Positions 8,746 to 16,499 of a DNA stretch of 64,000 bases are shown in pieces. The DNA comes from Clostridia bacterium (GTDB lineage Bacteria; Bacillota; Clostridia; Lachnospirales; Lachnospiraceae). The position numbers and the translations under genes were made by a program. The stretch lies in NCBI GenBank assembly GCA_910576205.1, contig CAJTHL010000016.1, forward strand, positions 30,728-94,727, given 5' to 3'. How positions within the stretch are numbered: the first letter of the stretch is position 1; every line of letters starts with the position of its first letter. The notes under the pieces are model-generated. The model saw only the letters and a list, made by a program, of their open reading frames with translations. It made no database searches and had not been told where the DNA came from.

Positions 8746-10262
8746 CGCATCTCCACCCGGCCCATCTTTATGATACTGCCAGAATAGATCTCCACCTCCG
8801 ACAGCACCTTGCTCTCATTTAAGAATGTGCCGTTGCTGGACTGAAGGTCTATAAGGAAAAACCGTTCTCCCCGCTTCTCAATGGCACAGTGTCTGGAGGA
8901 CACGGAGCGGTCGTAATCAATGCAGATATCGCACTGGGCCGCCAGGCGTCCGATCACCAGCCTGTCATGGATAGGCTTCTGATAGCTTCTGGCAGGCGCG
9001 GACACGTCCGTCAGCGTAATCACATAGCTCCTCCCCTGGTTCCAGATCTGGATGGTACTCCCGTCAGACTGCTGCTGCAAAGGCGTCTCCACAAAGAGCT
9101 CTGTCTTTCCCTCGTCCATGCTCTTCTGGAAGGGATCCTCCGTCTCCAGAAATACATTGGCCTTCTTCTTTTTATTCATCAGATAGAGGATAAGGAATAC
9201 GGCAAGAGTAATGGCCGCAACCACAACAATAGCCGCCAGGACGATCACAAAGGAGCTCATCTTCTTCTCCGGTTCCGGCTCCGGGATTTCCGGGGCAGGG
9301 GGCTCCGCTACGGCCGGCTCTGGCTCCTCCTTTGGCTCCTCCGGCTGCACCGGGGCTGTCTCCTGGGGCATCCGCACGCCGTCTGTCTGCACTTCAATCT
9401 CTCCGCCGTCCGTCTGGATGCGCAAGGTCACCGCCTTTTCGCTCCCGTCCTTTGCTGCGCTTTCCAGAACAATGTCAAAGCGCACCATGTCCATATCCTG
9501 TGCCAGAGCCGTCACTACGTCCAGAGGATTTTCCAGTTCATCCAGAACAAAATATTCCGCGTTTGTCTGTCTGGACAGGGCAAACATATTTTTCAGTTCC
9601 TCGCTGTTGGACTGATTCTTGTTGTAGACCCCCAGGGAATAAACCGGAATCCCGGTGTCTGCCAGCAGTCCTCCCAGCTCCTCCGCCGTGTAGCCCAGGG
9701 ATTTGCTGTCCACCCCGTCGGAGATCACCAGGATCCGGCGATAGGTAAAATCCCCGTCCTCCCCAAAGGCATCCGAGGCCACCAGATCATAGAGCACATC
9801 TGTAAGATACGTGTCCTGATCGGAAAACTCCATCCCGTCGATGGCGCTCTTAAGCTCTACATAATCGTCCGTAAAATCCACAACGGTCTGAATCTCCTCC
9901 CCGAAAACCGCCAGGGCAAACTTCTCGTTGCCCTTTCTGCCGGCAATCAGCTCGGAGATCACATTTTTCACCGTGTCCCGCTTTCCCTCCGGAATAGACA
10001 GGGAATTATCCAAAAGAATCAGAGTCCGCATGGCGTCCGCTTCCTCCGAGAGAGGCTTCACGGAAACTTCAGGGCATTCCACGTTTCCCACAAGGGCGTT
10101 TGCGGACTGTGCCTCCCCTTCTATCCCTTTCACAAAAACAACCGGGTTCTCCCCTTTATCCAGCACTTCCATAACCTTTGCGGTTTCATCCGCAAAAACA
10201 GCTGTTCCCAGCGAAAACGCCAGCAACAGGGAAGCGCACAGTATTCTACATGCTTTTCTCAT
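8730..10262 (-). CDS. Secreted-side VWA domain, TM helix and cytosolic FHA domain protein
   Basis: 510 residues. Signal peptide ~1-24, then a VWA domain with MIDAS DNSLS at 85-89. A Pro/Glu-rich spacer (~303-333) leads to a TM helix at ~336-362. The cytosolic tail carries a KTELF motif (Thr387) and a canonical FHA domain at ~432-508, with VIGR, SSRH and NGTF. An external VWA module is thus joined to an internal phosphothreonine reader, an architecture able to pass signals or to tether. Thr387 lies just before the FHA domain, so intramolecular capture after phosphorylation is possible. The ATG overlaps the stop of the DUF4176 gene by 4 bases, implying translational coupling. Confidence 0.85.
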   Translation of the reverse strand: MRKACRILCASLLLAFSLGTAVFADETAKVMEVLDKGENPVVFVKGIEGEAQSANALVGNVECPEVSVKPLSEEADAMRTLILLDNSLSIPEGKRDTVKNVISELIAGRKGNEKFALAVFGEEIQTVVDFTDDYVELKSAIDGMEFSDQDTYLTDVLYDLVASDAFGEDGDFTYRRILVISDGVDSKSLGYTAEELGGLLADTGIPVYSLGVYNKNQSNSEELKNMFALSRQTNAEYFVLDELENPLDVVTALAQDMDMVRFDIVLESAAKDGSEKAVTLRIQTDGGEIEVQTDGVRMPQETAPVQPEEPKEEPEPAVAEPPAPEIPEPEPEKKMSSFVIVLAAIVVVAAITLAVFLILYLMNKKKKANVFLETEDPFQKSMDEGKTELFVETPLQQQSDGSTIQIWNQGRSYVITLTDVSAPARSYQKPIHDRLVIGRLAAQCDICIDYDRSVSSRHCAIEKRGERFFLIDLQSSNGTFLNESKVLSEVEIYSGSIIKMGRVEMRVEMG

Positions 10263-10564
10263 GGCTCCTTTGGTCCCTCTTCCTGTCTGCTGCGGATATC
10301 CGCCAGGGCTGCGTCCGCCTTTACCTTGAAGGCAAACTGCTCCTCATCCTGATATCCCACGGCAAATATGCGTTCGATCTGCTCGTTGTTAAAGAGATAC
10401 GTCTTGTCCGGGCCCAGAAACCCTTCCGGGAACGGGCATCCCACATAATCCCACACCTTGGAGGGATCCGAGGCAGCCAGCTGGCATACGCCGATAATCA
10501 TAACCTTTTTTGTGCTGTTTTTCAGCAGCGCTACTGTGCCTACAGGCAGTAATCCTTCTAACAT
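10259..10564 (-). CDS. DUF4176 family protein
   Basis: 101 residues. The LLPVGTVALLKNSTKKVMIIG start is typical of DUF4176 (a start-type LPIGSVVLLK..KLMIIG motif), followed by DYVGCPFPEGF and a C-terminal helix. DUF4176 proteins are known from type VII secretion (ESX/Ess) gene clusters of Firmicutes, where their role is not settled. The position, directly after the WXG100 block and overlapping the VWA-FHA gene, fits that association. The ribosome site AGGAGG is well placed. No signal peptide or membrane segment is visible. Confidence 0.8.
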   Translation of the reverse strand: MLEGLLPVGTVALLKNSTKKVMIIGVCQLAASDPSKVWDYVGCPFPEGFLGPDKTYLFNNEQIERIFAVGYQDEEQFAFKVKADAALADIRSRQEEGPKEP

Positions 10565-10592
10565 ATTCAGCCTCCTGTTTTTTATTTATCTA

Positions 10593-11735
10593 TTAAAACC
10601 ATGGTAATACGCTCTTGGCAAAATCCTTGACCGCATCCACCGTGCCGCCAATATCCACCTCAAAGCCAACGCTGACCCCGACGCCCAGGGATGCACCAAT
10701 GTCAAAAGATAGCTTTCCATCCTCATATCCCACATCCGCGTGGGCGCCAACTCCCACGTTCACACTGCCCGACACCTTTGCCTCTGTCCCCAGCACCGTG
10801 ACGCCGGCCTCCCCCTTTGCCTCTATGGCAATGGCTTCCGCGCTGGCCTTCACCTTCATCCTGGGATCCAGTTCGCCCTTCTCGTTAAACATGCCCGCCG
10901 TGGCGGAGGCCACTGCGGCCACCTTTCCGATATCCGCGGTAACATTTCCGCTGGCGCCCAGCATATCATTTCCCACATGGCCTTCGGCGTCCAGATGGAG
11001 GGCTGTCACAGAGGCTCCTATCTTTGCGTCGATATTGGGATTGAATAAAAGGTTTCCGTCCTCGTCCTTTGTAAACAGCCCGGCGCTTCCGGACGCATAG
11101 GCCTCCGCCGCCAGAGCCGTCACACCTGCGCTTCCGTATTTCCCCTCCACGCCGGCTCCCCACAGCTCCCACTCTCCTTTTGCGGAACCGCTTACGGAAG
11201 TGGCGTCCACGATACCGTCTTTTATATCGTCCTCAAGGCCCTCCGCCCAGTCCTTTAACCCCTGAATAGCGGAAGGCGCCGTCAGCAGCAATTCCGGCCA
11301 GGAAATGGATCCTGTTCCGGGATCTGACCCGGATGACGGCCAGAACTGATCCATAAAATTCCAGAAAGACGCAAACTTGTCTTTAAAAAATTCCGGGTTT
11401 GCTCCGGGAAACACACAGAGCGCCTGGCCAATAATACCCTTTAGGCCTTTCTCTGCCTTTGTGTGACCGCAGATCCTGTTTTCCGTGGTACGGTACTTCT
11501 GCGCGGTCTGCCTAAGGCCCAGAGCCATGCTTCTTGTGTTTTTCCTCTGAGTCTGAATATTCTGGGACAGCTTTCCAAGCCGGGAACGGATGGCGTTTGC
11601 GGACGCCACCTCAAACCCCAGGGAGCCGCGGATGCCCGCAATCTCCATCTCGATATTCTGCAGATCCCGGGATATGTCCTCAAGCTGCCCTGCGCTGTCC
11701 TGGATCGCATTGTTCTTTACTGAAAAATTTGCCAT
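10593..11735 (-). CDS. Candidate type VII substrate: WXG/LXG-like helical N-terminus plus Gly/Ala-rich repetitive C-terminus
   Basis: 380 residues, with no signal peptide. Residues ~1-105 are a helical bundle like WXG100/LXG proteins (heptad-like, with N and Q). A linker (~105-160) follows. Residues ~165-375 are strikingly rich in Gly, Ala and Val with alternating small and hydrophobic residues (for example GVGAHADVGYEDGKLSFDIG), predicting long beta strands or a beta-helix/barrel-like fold. The gene lies right after the WXG100 block. The size and layout resemble LXG-type effectors, but no toxin domain or immunity gene is recognisable. It could be a secreted structural or pore-forming protein; this is inference. 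Confidence 0.7.
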   Translation of the reverse strand: MANFSVKNNAIQDSAGQLEDISRDLQNIEMEIAGIRGSLGFEVASANAIRSRLGKLSQNIQTQRKNTRSMALGLRQTAQKYRTTENRICGHTKAEKGLKGIIGQALCVFPGANPEFFKDKFASFWNFMDQFWPSSGSDPGTGSISWPELLLTAPSAIQGLKDWAEGLEDDIKDGIVDATSVSGSAKGEWELWGAGVEGKYGSAGVTALAAEAYASGSAGLFTKDEDGNLLFNPNIDAKIGASVTALHLDAEGHVGNDMLGASGNVTADIGKVAAVASATAGMFNEKGELDPRMKVKASAEAIAIEAKGEAGVTVLGTEAKVSGSVNVGVGAHADVGYEDGKLSFDIGASLGVGVSVGFEVDIGGTVDAVKDFAKSVLPWF

Positions 11736-11806
11736 ACCCTCACCTCAATGGCCATGGCGCCGGCAAGGACGCCACAGCCCAAGTATTCCTGTGCTTTTTA
11801 AAATTC

Positions 11807-12127
11807 TTAGGAAATAATATCGCTGGGAAGTCCCCCGGAGGTTTCCACGTTTGCGGACTCTCCCTCCTGGTAATTCCGCGCCATTTCCTGGAGGTCTGTG
11901 GCGTGCTCCGTAATCATTTTGTGAATCCTTGTCATATCATTCTCCAGGGAGTTAAACTTTGTCCCATACGCCGTGCTGGACTCGCCGGACCACACAGAGT
12001 TCATCGCCCGCACAATCTGGAGCATCTGCTGGGTAAGGCTGTTTACGGTATTGCCGATATCTGAAAATTCCTGGGACGCGCTGATAAGCTTTTCCGGTGT
12101 TACTAAGATACTTCCTGTTGCTGCCAT
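11807..12127 (-). CDS. WXG100 family protein 1
   Basis: 106 residues. Two long helices are separated by a turn bearing the W-x-G motif WSG (near residues 46-48), the hallmark of ESAT-6-like secreted proteins. The C-terminal tail is extended (EGESANVETSGG). The start follows AAGGAG. It is one of five adjacent paralogues that differ in the middle residue of W-x-G. It is expected to dimerise and be recognised by the EssC ATPase; which one is the main substrate is unknown. Confidence 0.9.
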   Translation of the reverse strand: MAATGSILVTPEKLISASQEFSDIGNTVNSLTQQMLQIVRAMNSVWSGESSTAYGTKFNSLENDMTRIHKMITEHATDLQEMARNYQEGESANVETSGGLPSDIIS

Positions 12128-12154
12128 AATAGTTGTTTCTCCTTTTCTCTTAAT

Positions 12155-12454
12155 TTAGTAATTTCTCTGGTTTGCAATATTCACGTTCATGGACTCTCTC
12201 TTATCATACTCGGCCGCAATGGTGTCCAGGGCCGCCGCGTACTGATTGATGGTTGCATTGAAGTTGTCCATCTGGCTGCGGTCATTACTGAAAGCCCTGT
12301 GAAAGCTTTCCTTGGCCGGCCCCTCCCACATGCTTGTCAGATTCTGCTCGCTTCCAGCCAGCGCTTCCACCTTCTGCTTAAACTGGGTATTCAACTGTCT
12401 CAACTCGTCCGCTTTCTTCCTTATTTCCGCCGCTGTTGCTTTGATTTCCGCCAT
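12155..12454 (-). CDS. WXG100 family protein 2
   Basis: 99 residues with the motif WEG near residues 43-45 between two amphipathic helices. This is the size of classical EsxA-type proteins. The C-terminus DTIAAEYDKRESMNV is close to the canonical Y-x-x-x-[D/E] export signal (Y then E/K/R at +4). A perfect AGGAGG ribosome site stands 7 bases from the ATG. It is the most EsxA-like member of the five. Confidence 0.92.
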   Translation of the reverse strand: MAEIKATAAEIRKKADELRQLNTQFKQKVEALAGSEQNLTSMWEGPAKESFHRAFSNDRSQMDNFNATINQYAAALDTIAAEYDKRESMNVNIANQRNY

Positions 12455-12531
12455 TTTACGTTCCTCCTGTTTTCCCTTATAGGTAATTATAATATAAATA
12501 ATACGGTTTTCCCACCATATATTTATCTTCT

Positions 12532-12852
12532 TCAGCTTTTGTAGCTTCTGGCCTCTGCAATGGCCAGCGCACGCATCTCCGCGTCATAGATACGCTTGGC
12601 CACCGCCCGGATCTCGGACGCTACATTGTGTAAAGACTTTGCCGTCTCCTCCATGTCTCCCTGGAGCCGGGCTCCCTTTGACAGATAGGCGCTGGCATTC
12701 TCTCCCTTCCAGTTTGCGGAGATATTCTGCATGGCCCCGGCGTATTCGGAGGCCGTAAGCTTCGTCAGCCGCCCGGCAAGCTCGTCCAGCCTGTCCGCCT
12801 GCTGCCTGGCTTTTTGAAAGTTAAATTGAATGGTTCCTCTTGATAACGCCAT
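12532..12852 (-). CDS. WXG100 family protein 3
   Basis: 106 residues. The central motif is WKG (about residues 48-50) in ISANWKGENASAY, with helices on both sides and a basic C-terminus (RSYKS). It follows GGGGGAG at good spacing. The block is compact (gap of 9 bases to the next upstream gene), implying co-translation. Distinct N- and C-termini suggest that it pairs with a particular partner; this is inference. Confidence 0.88.
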   Translation of the reverse strand: MALSRGTIQFNFQKARQQADRLDELAGRLTKLTASEYAGAMQNISANWKGENASAYLSKGARLQGDMEETAKSLHNVASEIRAVAKRIYDAEMRALAIAEARSYKS

Positions 12853-12861
12853 AATCTCCCC

Positions 12862-13194
12862 CTATTGTATGATATCCACGTCCAGCTGCTGGGCAGTTGT
12901 CACATTGACCCGCTCCCCCTCCGAATAGCTTCGGGCAATGGCGATCAGGTCGTCGGGATGCTCCATCAGCCTTCGAAGCATTTTGTCAACATTTTCCTTC
13001 TGCTTCTCATAGAGCTGTCTGTGGGTATCCCCTCCGTCTCCCAGCCAGTAGTGCCTGGTTCTCTCCATAGTATCCGCCAGAGCCTGGAAGCGCTGCCTCA
13101 TATCGCTTCCAAGTCTTCTCACTTCCTCCGCCTGCGTAATCAGGGCCTCCGTGGAAACCCGGATCTGCGCAGAACCGATGCCGCTGTCTACCAT
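12862..13194 (-). CDS. WXG100 family protein 4
   Basis: 110 residues. The motif is WLG (YWLGDGGD, about residues 49-51) between two helices. The C-terminus (EGERVNVTTAQQLDVDIIQ) resembles that of paralogue 1 (EGESANVETSGGLPSDIIS), suggesting that these two form a subclass. A strong GGGGGG ribosome site lies 8 bases upstream of the ATG. Confidence 0.85.
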   Translation of the reverse strand: MVDSGIGSAQIRVSTEALITQAEEVRRLGSDMRQRFQALADTMERTRHYWLGDGGDTHRQLYEKQKENVDKMLRRLMEHPDDLIAIARSYSEGERVNVTTAQQLDVDIIQ

Positions 13195-13212
13195 GCATTC
13201 ATCCCCCCTGTT

Positions 13213-13515
13213 CTATATGCGGATCGAAGAAATGATTCCGCTGATCTCATTCTCGCATGTGTTGTACTCCCCTTTTGCGTAAGTCATATCGTCGATGATT
13301 CCCTGCACGGTCCCGCAAAGGGTTTTCATGTCCTCCTGGTCCCTGTAAAACTGCTGCTTAAACGCCTCGTTGGCCGGCCCGTCCCACATATTGTCCAGGC
13401 TCCGGACAGCCTCGTACATCTTATCCATGTCCTTTTTAATGCTGTTCAGCTGGCCCTGCAAGGTTTCAATGTCTGATGCCAGCGTGGAAGTGTTTACCGC
13501 CATCTCCTGCTGCAT
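13213..13515 (-). CDS. WXG100 family protein 5
   Basis: 100 residues. The motif is WDG (NMWDGPANEAF, about residues 43-45), close to WEGPAKESF of paralogue 2; these two look like a second, EsxA-like subclass. Helix-turn-helix layout. The ATG at 13513-13515 has GGGGG about 8 bases upstream; a second in-frame ATG (MAVNTS) is possible. It is the first gene of the WXG100 block. Confidence 0.9.
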   Translation of the reverse strand: MQQEMAVNTSTLASDIETLQGQLNSIKKDMDKMYEAVRSLDNMWDGPANEAFKQQFYRDQEDMKTLCGTVQGIIDDMTYAKGEYNTCENEISGIISSIRI

Positions 13516-13543
13516 GCTTTATTCCCCCTCTCTTTTTCTCATT

Positions 13544-14695
13544 TTACTCTTCATATTGGAGATTTCCTTCTCCGTCAAAGCTTTTCCCTCCAAGGTATGT
13601 CCCGTCTGCGTCATATTCATAAAAAGAATAGCTTTCTAAGGTTCCATCCGCCGCATAATATTCACATTCTATGCAGTTTCCATTCTCATCAAACTCCCAG
13701 GTTTCATAATTCGCCAGCGTAAAACCATCTCCCAGATCCCGGTATTTGTTCTCCCTTACCATTAGCCCCTTCTCATTATATTCCGGGACAGTGTACTCAA
13801 ACATGGTACCGTCTGCATTGTAGCGGTTTATTTTTATCTGTCTGTCATTGGCATCATACTCATAGGTTTCATAGACCGACAAAATTTTGCCTTCCGTATC
13901 CTCATAATCCTCATATCTTACACATCTCTCACCCTCATAGCTATACTTTGACAAGCCAATACGCCCCTCATTATGATTAAACCAATAACCATTTGTCGCC
14001 CGTCCTTCCTCATCATAGGTCCGGTCAATCCTCCCAGTCTCTTCTCCTGCTCCATTATAGGCAGTGACAGATGCCTCCTTCCCCTTGAGGTTATAGGTAA
14101 AGATATGCCACCAGATCACATTCCCGCTTTCATCATAGCCCGTCCGCTTCATGACGCGCCCCAGAGAGTCAAAGATCTCTCCGCTCTCGATCATATCAAT
14201 CTTCTCTTTGAGCCGCTGGTCTCCAGTCAGATCATAACCTTTCTCCGCGGCTTCCAGAGCCGTCTCGAAATCTCCCTGCCGGATATAGGCTTCCACCAGG
14301 CCTAAGTGCGCGTCCACGCTCATGGGGTCGATCTCGATAGCCTTGGTAAAAGCAATAACCGCCTGCTCGTAATCCATCTCTTCCAGATAGCGGTTACCTA
14401 AGTCCAACTGCTTCGCCAAGTTCTTTCCGGCTCCGCCGTAGAGGAAGATTCCTGCAAGCGCCGCAAGGATCACCACCAAAGCCGCGGCAATTCCCATTAC
14501 CAGACCGCGCTTTGGGGCCTTCTTCTTTTTATGATCTTCCCTTACATATGTCTGGTCTCCCACAGCCTCCTGGAAGGCGGCGGGAGGCTCCGGCGTATAC
14601 GCCGCTGTTTCCACGGCCTCTCCCATCTGCGTCCCGCAGTGAAGGCAGAACTGGCTGTCAGCGTCCAGCAGTTTCCCACAATTTTTACAGTACAT
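13544..14695 (-). CDS. Zinc-ribbon / TM / TPR protein with YD-like C-terminal repeats (A)
   Basis: 383 residues. The zinc ribbon is C3, C6, C17, C20, with a TM helix at ~64-88. Extracytoplasmic TPR units (~95-165) carry the phrase NRYLEEMDYEQAVIAF. The C-terminal half is made of short Tyr/Asp/Gly strand repeats (YDEEGRATNGYW, YEYDANDRQI, EFDENGNC, YEYDADGTYL), like RHS/YD or YwqK-type repeats. A close paralogue lies just upstream and a third lacks the ribbon (25528-26508). Probably a membrane-anchored scaffold of the secretion system with outward repeats; the function is not known. Confidence 0.75.
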   Translation of the reverse strand: MYCKNCGKLLDADSQFCLHCGTQMGEAVETAAYTPEPPAAFQEAVGDQTYVREDHKKKKAPKRGLVMGIAAALVVILAALAGIFLYGGAGKNLAKQLDLGNRYLEEMDYEQAVIAFTKAIEIDPMSVDAHLGLVEAYIRQGDFETALEAAEKGYDLTGDQRLKEKIDMIESGEIFDSLGRVMKRTGYDESGNVIWWHIFTYNLKGKEASVTAYNGAGEETGRIDRTYDEEGRATNGYWFNHNEGRIGLSKYSYEGERCVRYEDYEDTEGKILSVYETYEYDANDRQIKINRYNADGTMFEYTVPEYNEKGLMVRENKYRDLGDGFTLANYETWEFDENGNCIECEYYAADGTLESYSFYEYDADGTYLGGKSFDGEGNLQYEE

Positions 14696-14730
14696 CGTTC
14701 ATTCCCCTCTTTATCAGCATTAGAAATCGC

Positions 14731-16002
14731 CTAAGCTTTCTGCTCAACGGATAGGAACCATTCCTCTTTAAAAAAATAAAGCAAGTCGTTGATAACGGTT
14801 CCTTCTCCATGTTTCTCATACTCCTCTTTTACAATCTCCTCATCGTATCTGTAAATCGAATATTCTGTTCTGGAAACCAGATATTCTTCATTGTAACTGT
14901 GACCTATGATATTATTGGCTCTGCGACCGGAACCCTCCAAATCATCCCTAAAATACAGATCCAGGTCATAGAACCTGGTATAACTGCTCCCCGTATTCCA
15001 GAAAGTAGTCTCCCTAATCAGCCGCCTCGCATAAGGATTCACTATTAACGGCGGATCCACGTCATCGTCAAATTCAAATTCGCTGTACCCTTCCAGACCG
15101 CCTTCCGCAGAATAATACTCCTTTCTCTCCTCTTTCCCCTCACTGTCAAAAAAGCAGCTCGCAAACAATTCGTTTCCGGCGGTGTCCTTGAAATATTCCT
15201 CCTTCACCCTCTGCCCGTTCTGATAGGTATGCTTCACCAGTCCCATCTCGCCATATCTCTCATGAATCTTTTCATCTATAAACCAGAAACCAGTCGTCAT
15301 ATGGCCCTCCTGGTCATAAACCAGCTCGATCCGGCCTGTCTCCTCCCTGGCGGCATTATAAGCCGTCACGGCCGCTATCCTCACTTCCTCCCCATCGTAA
15401 GTATACACATGGATCCAGGCCACGTCTGAGTTACGGTCATAGCCGATCCTTAAAATAGTCCGGCCCTGGGAATCACTCATGGTCCCGCCCTCAAGACCAT
15501 ATCTTATGGTATACAGACTTTCATCGCCCGTCACCTCATACCCTTTCCGGGCAGTCTCCACCGCCATCTCAATATCCAGCATCCCAATATAGGCGTCAAT
15601 AAGACCCAGGTACGCGTCCACACTCATAGGATCAATATCAATAGCTCTGGCAAACGCAACCACGGCCTGTTCATAATCCGTCTCCGCCAGATAGCGGTTA
15701 CCAAGATCCAGCTGCTTTGCCAGCTCCCTCTCTGAAGCGTTGGAAATATAACTTCCGGTAAATACGGCTATAAGGAGTACAAGCACCGCTGCCACTGCCG
15801 TAACCATACTTCTTTTGGAGGGTTTTCTTTTCCCCCCGCCTATACTGCGGACCGCCCCCACGACCCCCTTAAGAATATCTGTAGTCTTTAACGGGACTTT
15901 GGGGCTTCCCACCCCCGTCACATCCGCTGCGATCTTCTCTCCGCAGTGGGGACAGAAGCTGCTGTTCTTCTCAATCTCTTTTCCGCATTTATCACAAAAC
16001 AT
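14731..16002 (-). CDS. Zinc-ribbon / TM / TPR protein with YD-like C-terminal repeats (B)
   Basis: 423 residues, a paralogue of the next gene downstream. Zinc ribbon C3, C6, C17, C20; TM at ~64-86; TPR block with NRYLAETDYEQAVVAFARA, then GYEVTGDESL; C-terminal strand repeats with YD-type spacing. Shared phrases with 13544-14695 and 25528-26508 show duplication within the locus. The ATG at 16000-16002 directly follows GGAGG, with a second GAGGGAG further up; the MFCDKCG start matches the paralogues. Function unknown. Confidence 0.75.
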   Translation of the reverse strand: MFCDKCGKEIEKNSSFCPHCGEKIAADVTGVGSPKVPLKTTDILKGVVGAVRSIGGGKRKPSKRSMVTAVAAVLVLLIAVFTGSYISNASERELAKQLDLGNRYLAETDYEQAVVAFARAIDIDPMSVDAYLGLIDAYIGMLDIEMAVETARKGYEVTGDESLYTIRYGLEGGTMSDSQGRTILRIGYDRNSDVAWIHVYTYDGEEVRIAAVTAYNAAREETGRIELVYDQEGHMTTGFWFIDEKIHERYGEMGLVKHTYQNGQRVKEEYFKDTAGNELFASCFFDSEGKEERKEYYSAEGGLEGYSEFEFDDDVDPPLIVNPYARRLIRETTFWNTGSSYTRFYDLDLYFRDDLEGSGRRANNIIGHSYNEEYLVSRTEYSIYRYDEEIVKEEYEKHGEGTVINDLLYFFKEEWFLSVEQKA

Positions 16003-16030
16003 CCTCCACGCACTCCCTCTTTATCTGGTC

Positions 16031-16165
16031 TTACTCGTACTCTCTCTTTAATTCTTCCCGGATCCGCTTTCCTGCGGTTTTCCCATAGACAATACCCGCA
16101 ACAAACAGAATCGCCGCCACTGCCATCATGGCGATACCGATTCCCAGGATAACTATTCCACTCAT
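16031..16165 (-). CDS. Small single-span membrane protein (44 aa)
   Basis: A short reading frame of 44 codons plus stop, with a near-perfect ribosome site (AGGAGGAG, 5 bases from the ATG). It encodes a Met-Ser start, a strongly hydrophobic helix (~residues 3-27, Ile/Val/Gly/Ala) and a charged cytosolic tail (GKTAGKRIREELKREYE). It lies 28 bases before the zinc-ribbon/TPR gene B. The size and layout resemble small membrane subunits, so it could be a minor subunit of the secretion complex. It shows no recognisable similarity to EssA. Easily missed because of its size. Confidence 0.65.
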   Translation of the reverse strand: MSGIVILGIGIAMMAVAAILFVAGIVYGKTAGKRIREELKREYE

Positions 16166-16193
16166 AAAAACTCCTCCTATTAAAGTCGCTGCG

Positions 16194-16499
16194 CGACAGC
16201 TCTAAAGTGCGATGTCCCTTCGGCACACATGTACTGAGAGGAAATTTCATTCGCAAAAACGCTCATGAAATTTCCTCTCGTGCGCCTTCGCGACTTCGCC
16301 CGTTAACCGCTTCTCGACAGCTCTAAAGTGCGATGTCCCTTCGGCACACATGTACTGAGAGGAAATTTCATTCGCAAAAACGCTCATGAAATTTCCTCTC
16401 GTGCGCCTTCGCGACTTCGCCCGTTAACCGCTTCTCGACGGCTCTAAAGTGCGATGCCCCTTCGGCACACATATACTGAAAGGAAAGCCCCTTCGGCGT
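16194..16499. repeat. 121-bp tandem repeat, 2.5 copies, each with a perfect 15-bp hairpin
   Basis: Copies start at 16194, 16315 and 16436 (period exactly 121). The first two look identical; the third is cut and diverged and ends at the stop of the kinase gene. Each full copy holds a 15-bp perfect inverted repeat (arms 16236-16250 / 16265-16279 and 16357-16371 / 16386-16400) with a 14-base loop. There is no open frame through it. It fills the only long gap in the locus, between the kinase-TPR gene and the small membrane gene. No U-tract follows the hairpin, so a plain terminator is unlikely; RNA processing, attenuation or a dispersed repeat family is possible. Confidence 0.9.

Noticed and set aside
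8889..10352. 487-codon plus-strand frame
   Set aside because: It lies antisense to the VWA-FHA gene, lacks a ribosome site and has His/Arg/Leu-rich residues typical of a codon-bias shadow.
10593..11735. LXG-type toxin with nuclease or ADP-ribosyl domain
   Set aside because: No catalytic motif and no immunity gene were found; only the helical head resembles LXG/WXG proteins.
16194..16499. CRISPR array
   Set aside because: The copies are 121 bases, contiguous and identical, without spacers; it is a tandem repeat with hairpins.
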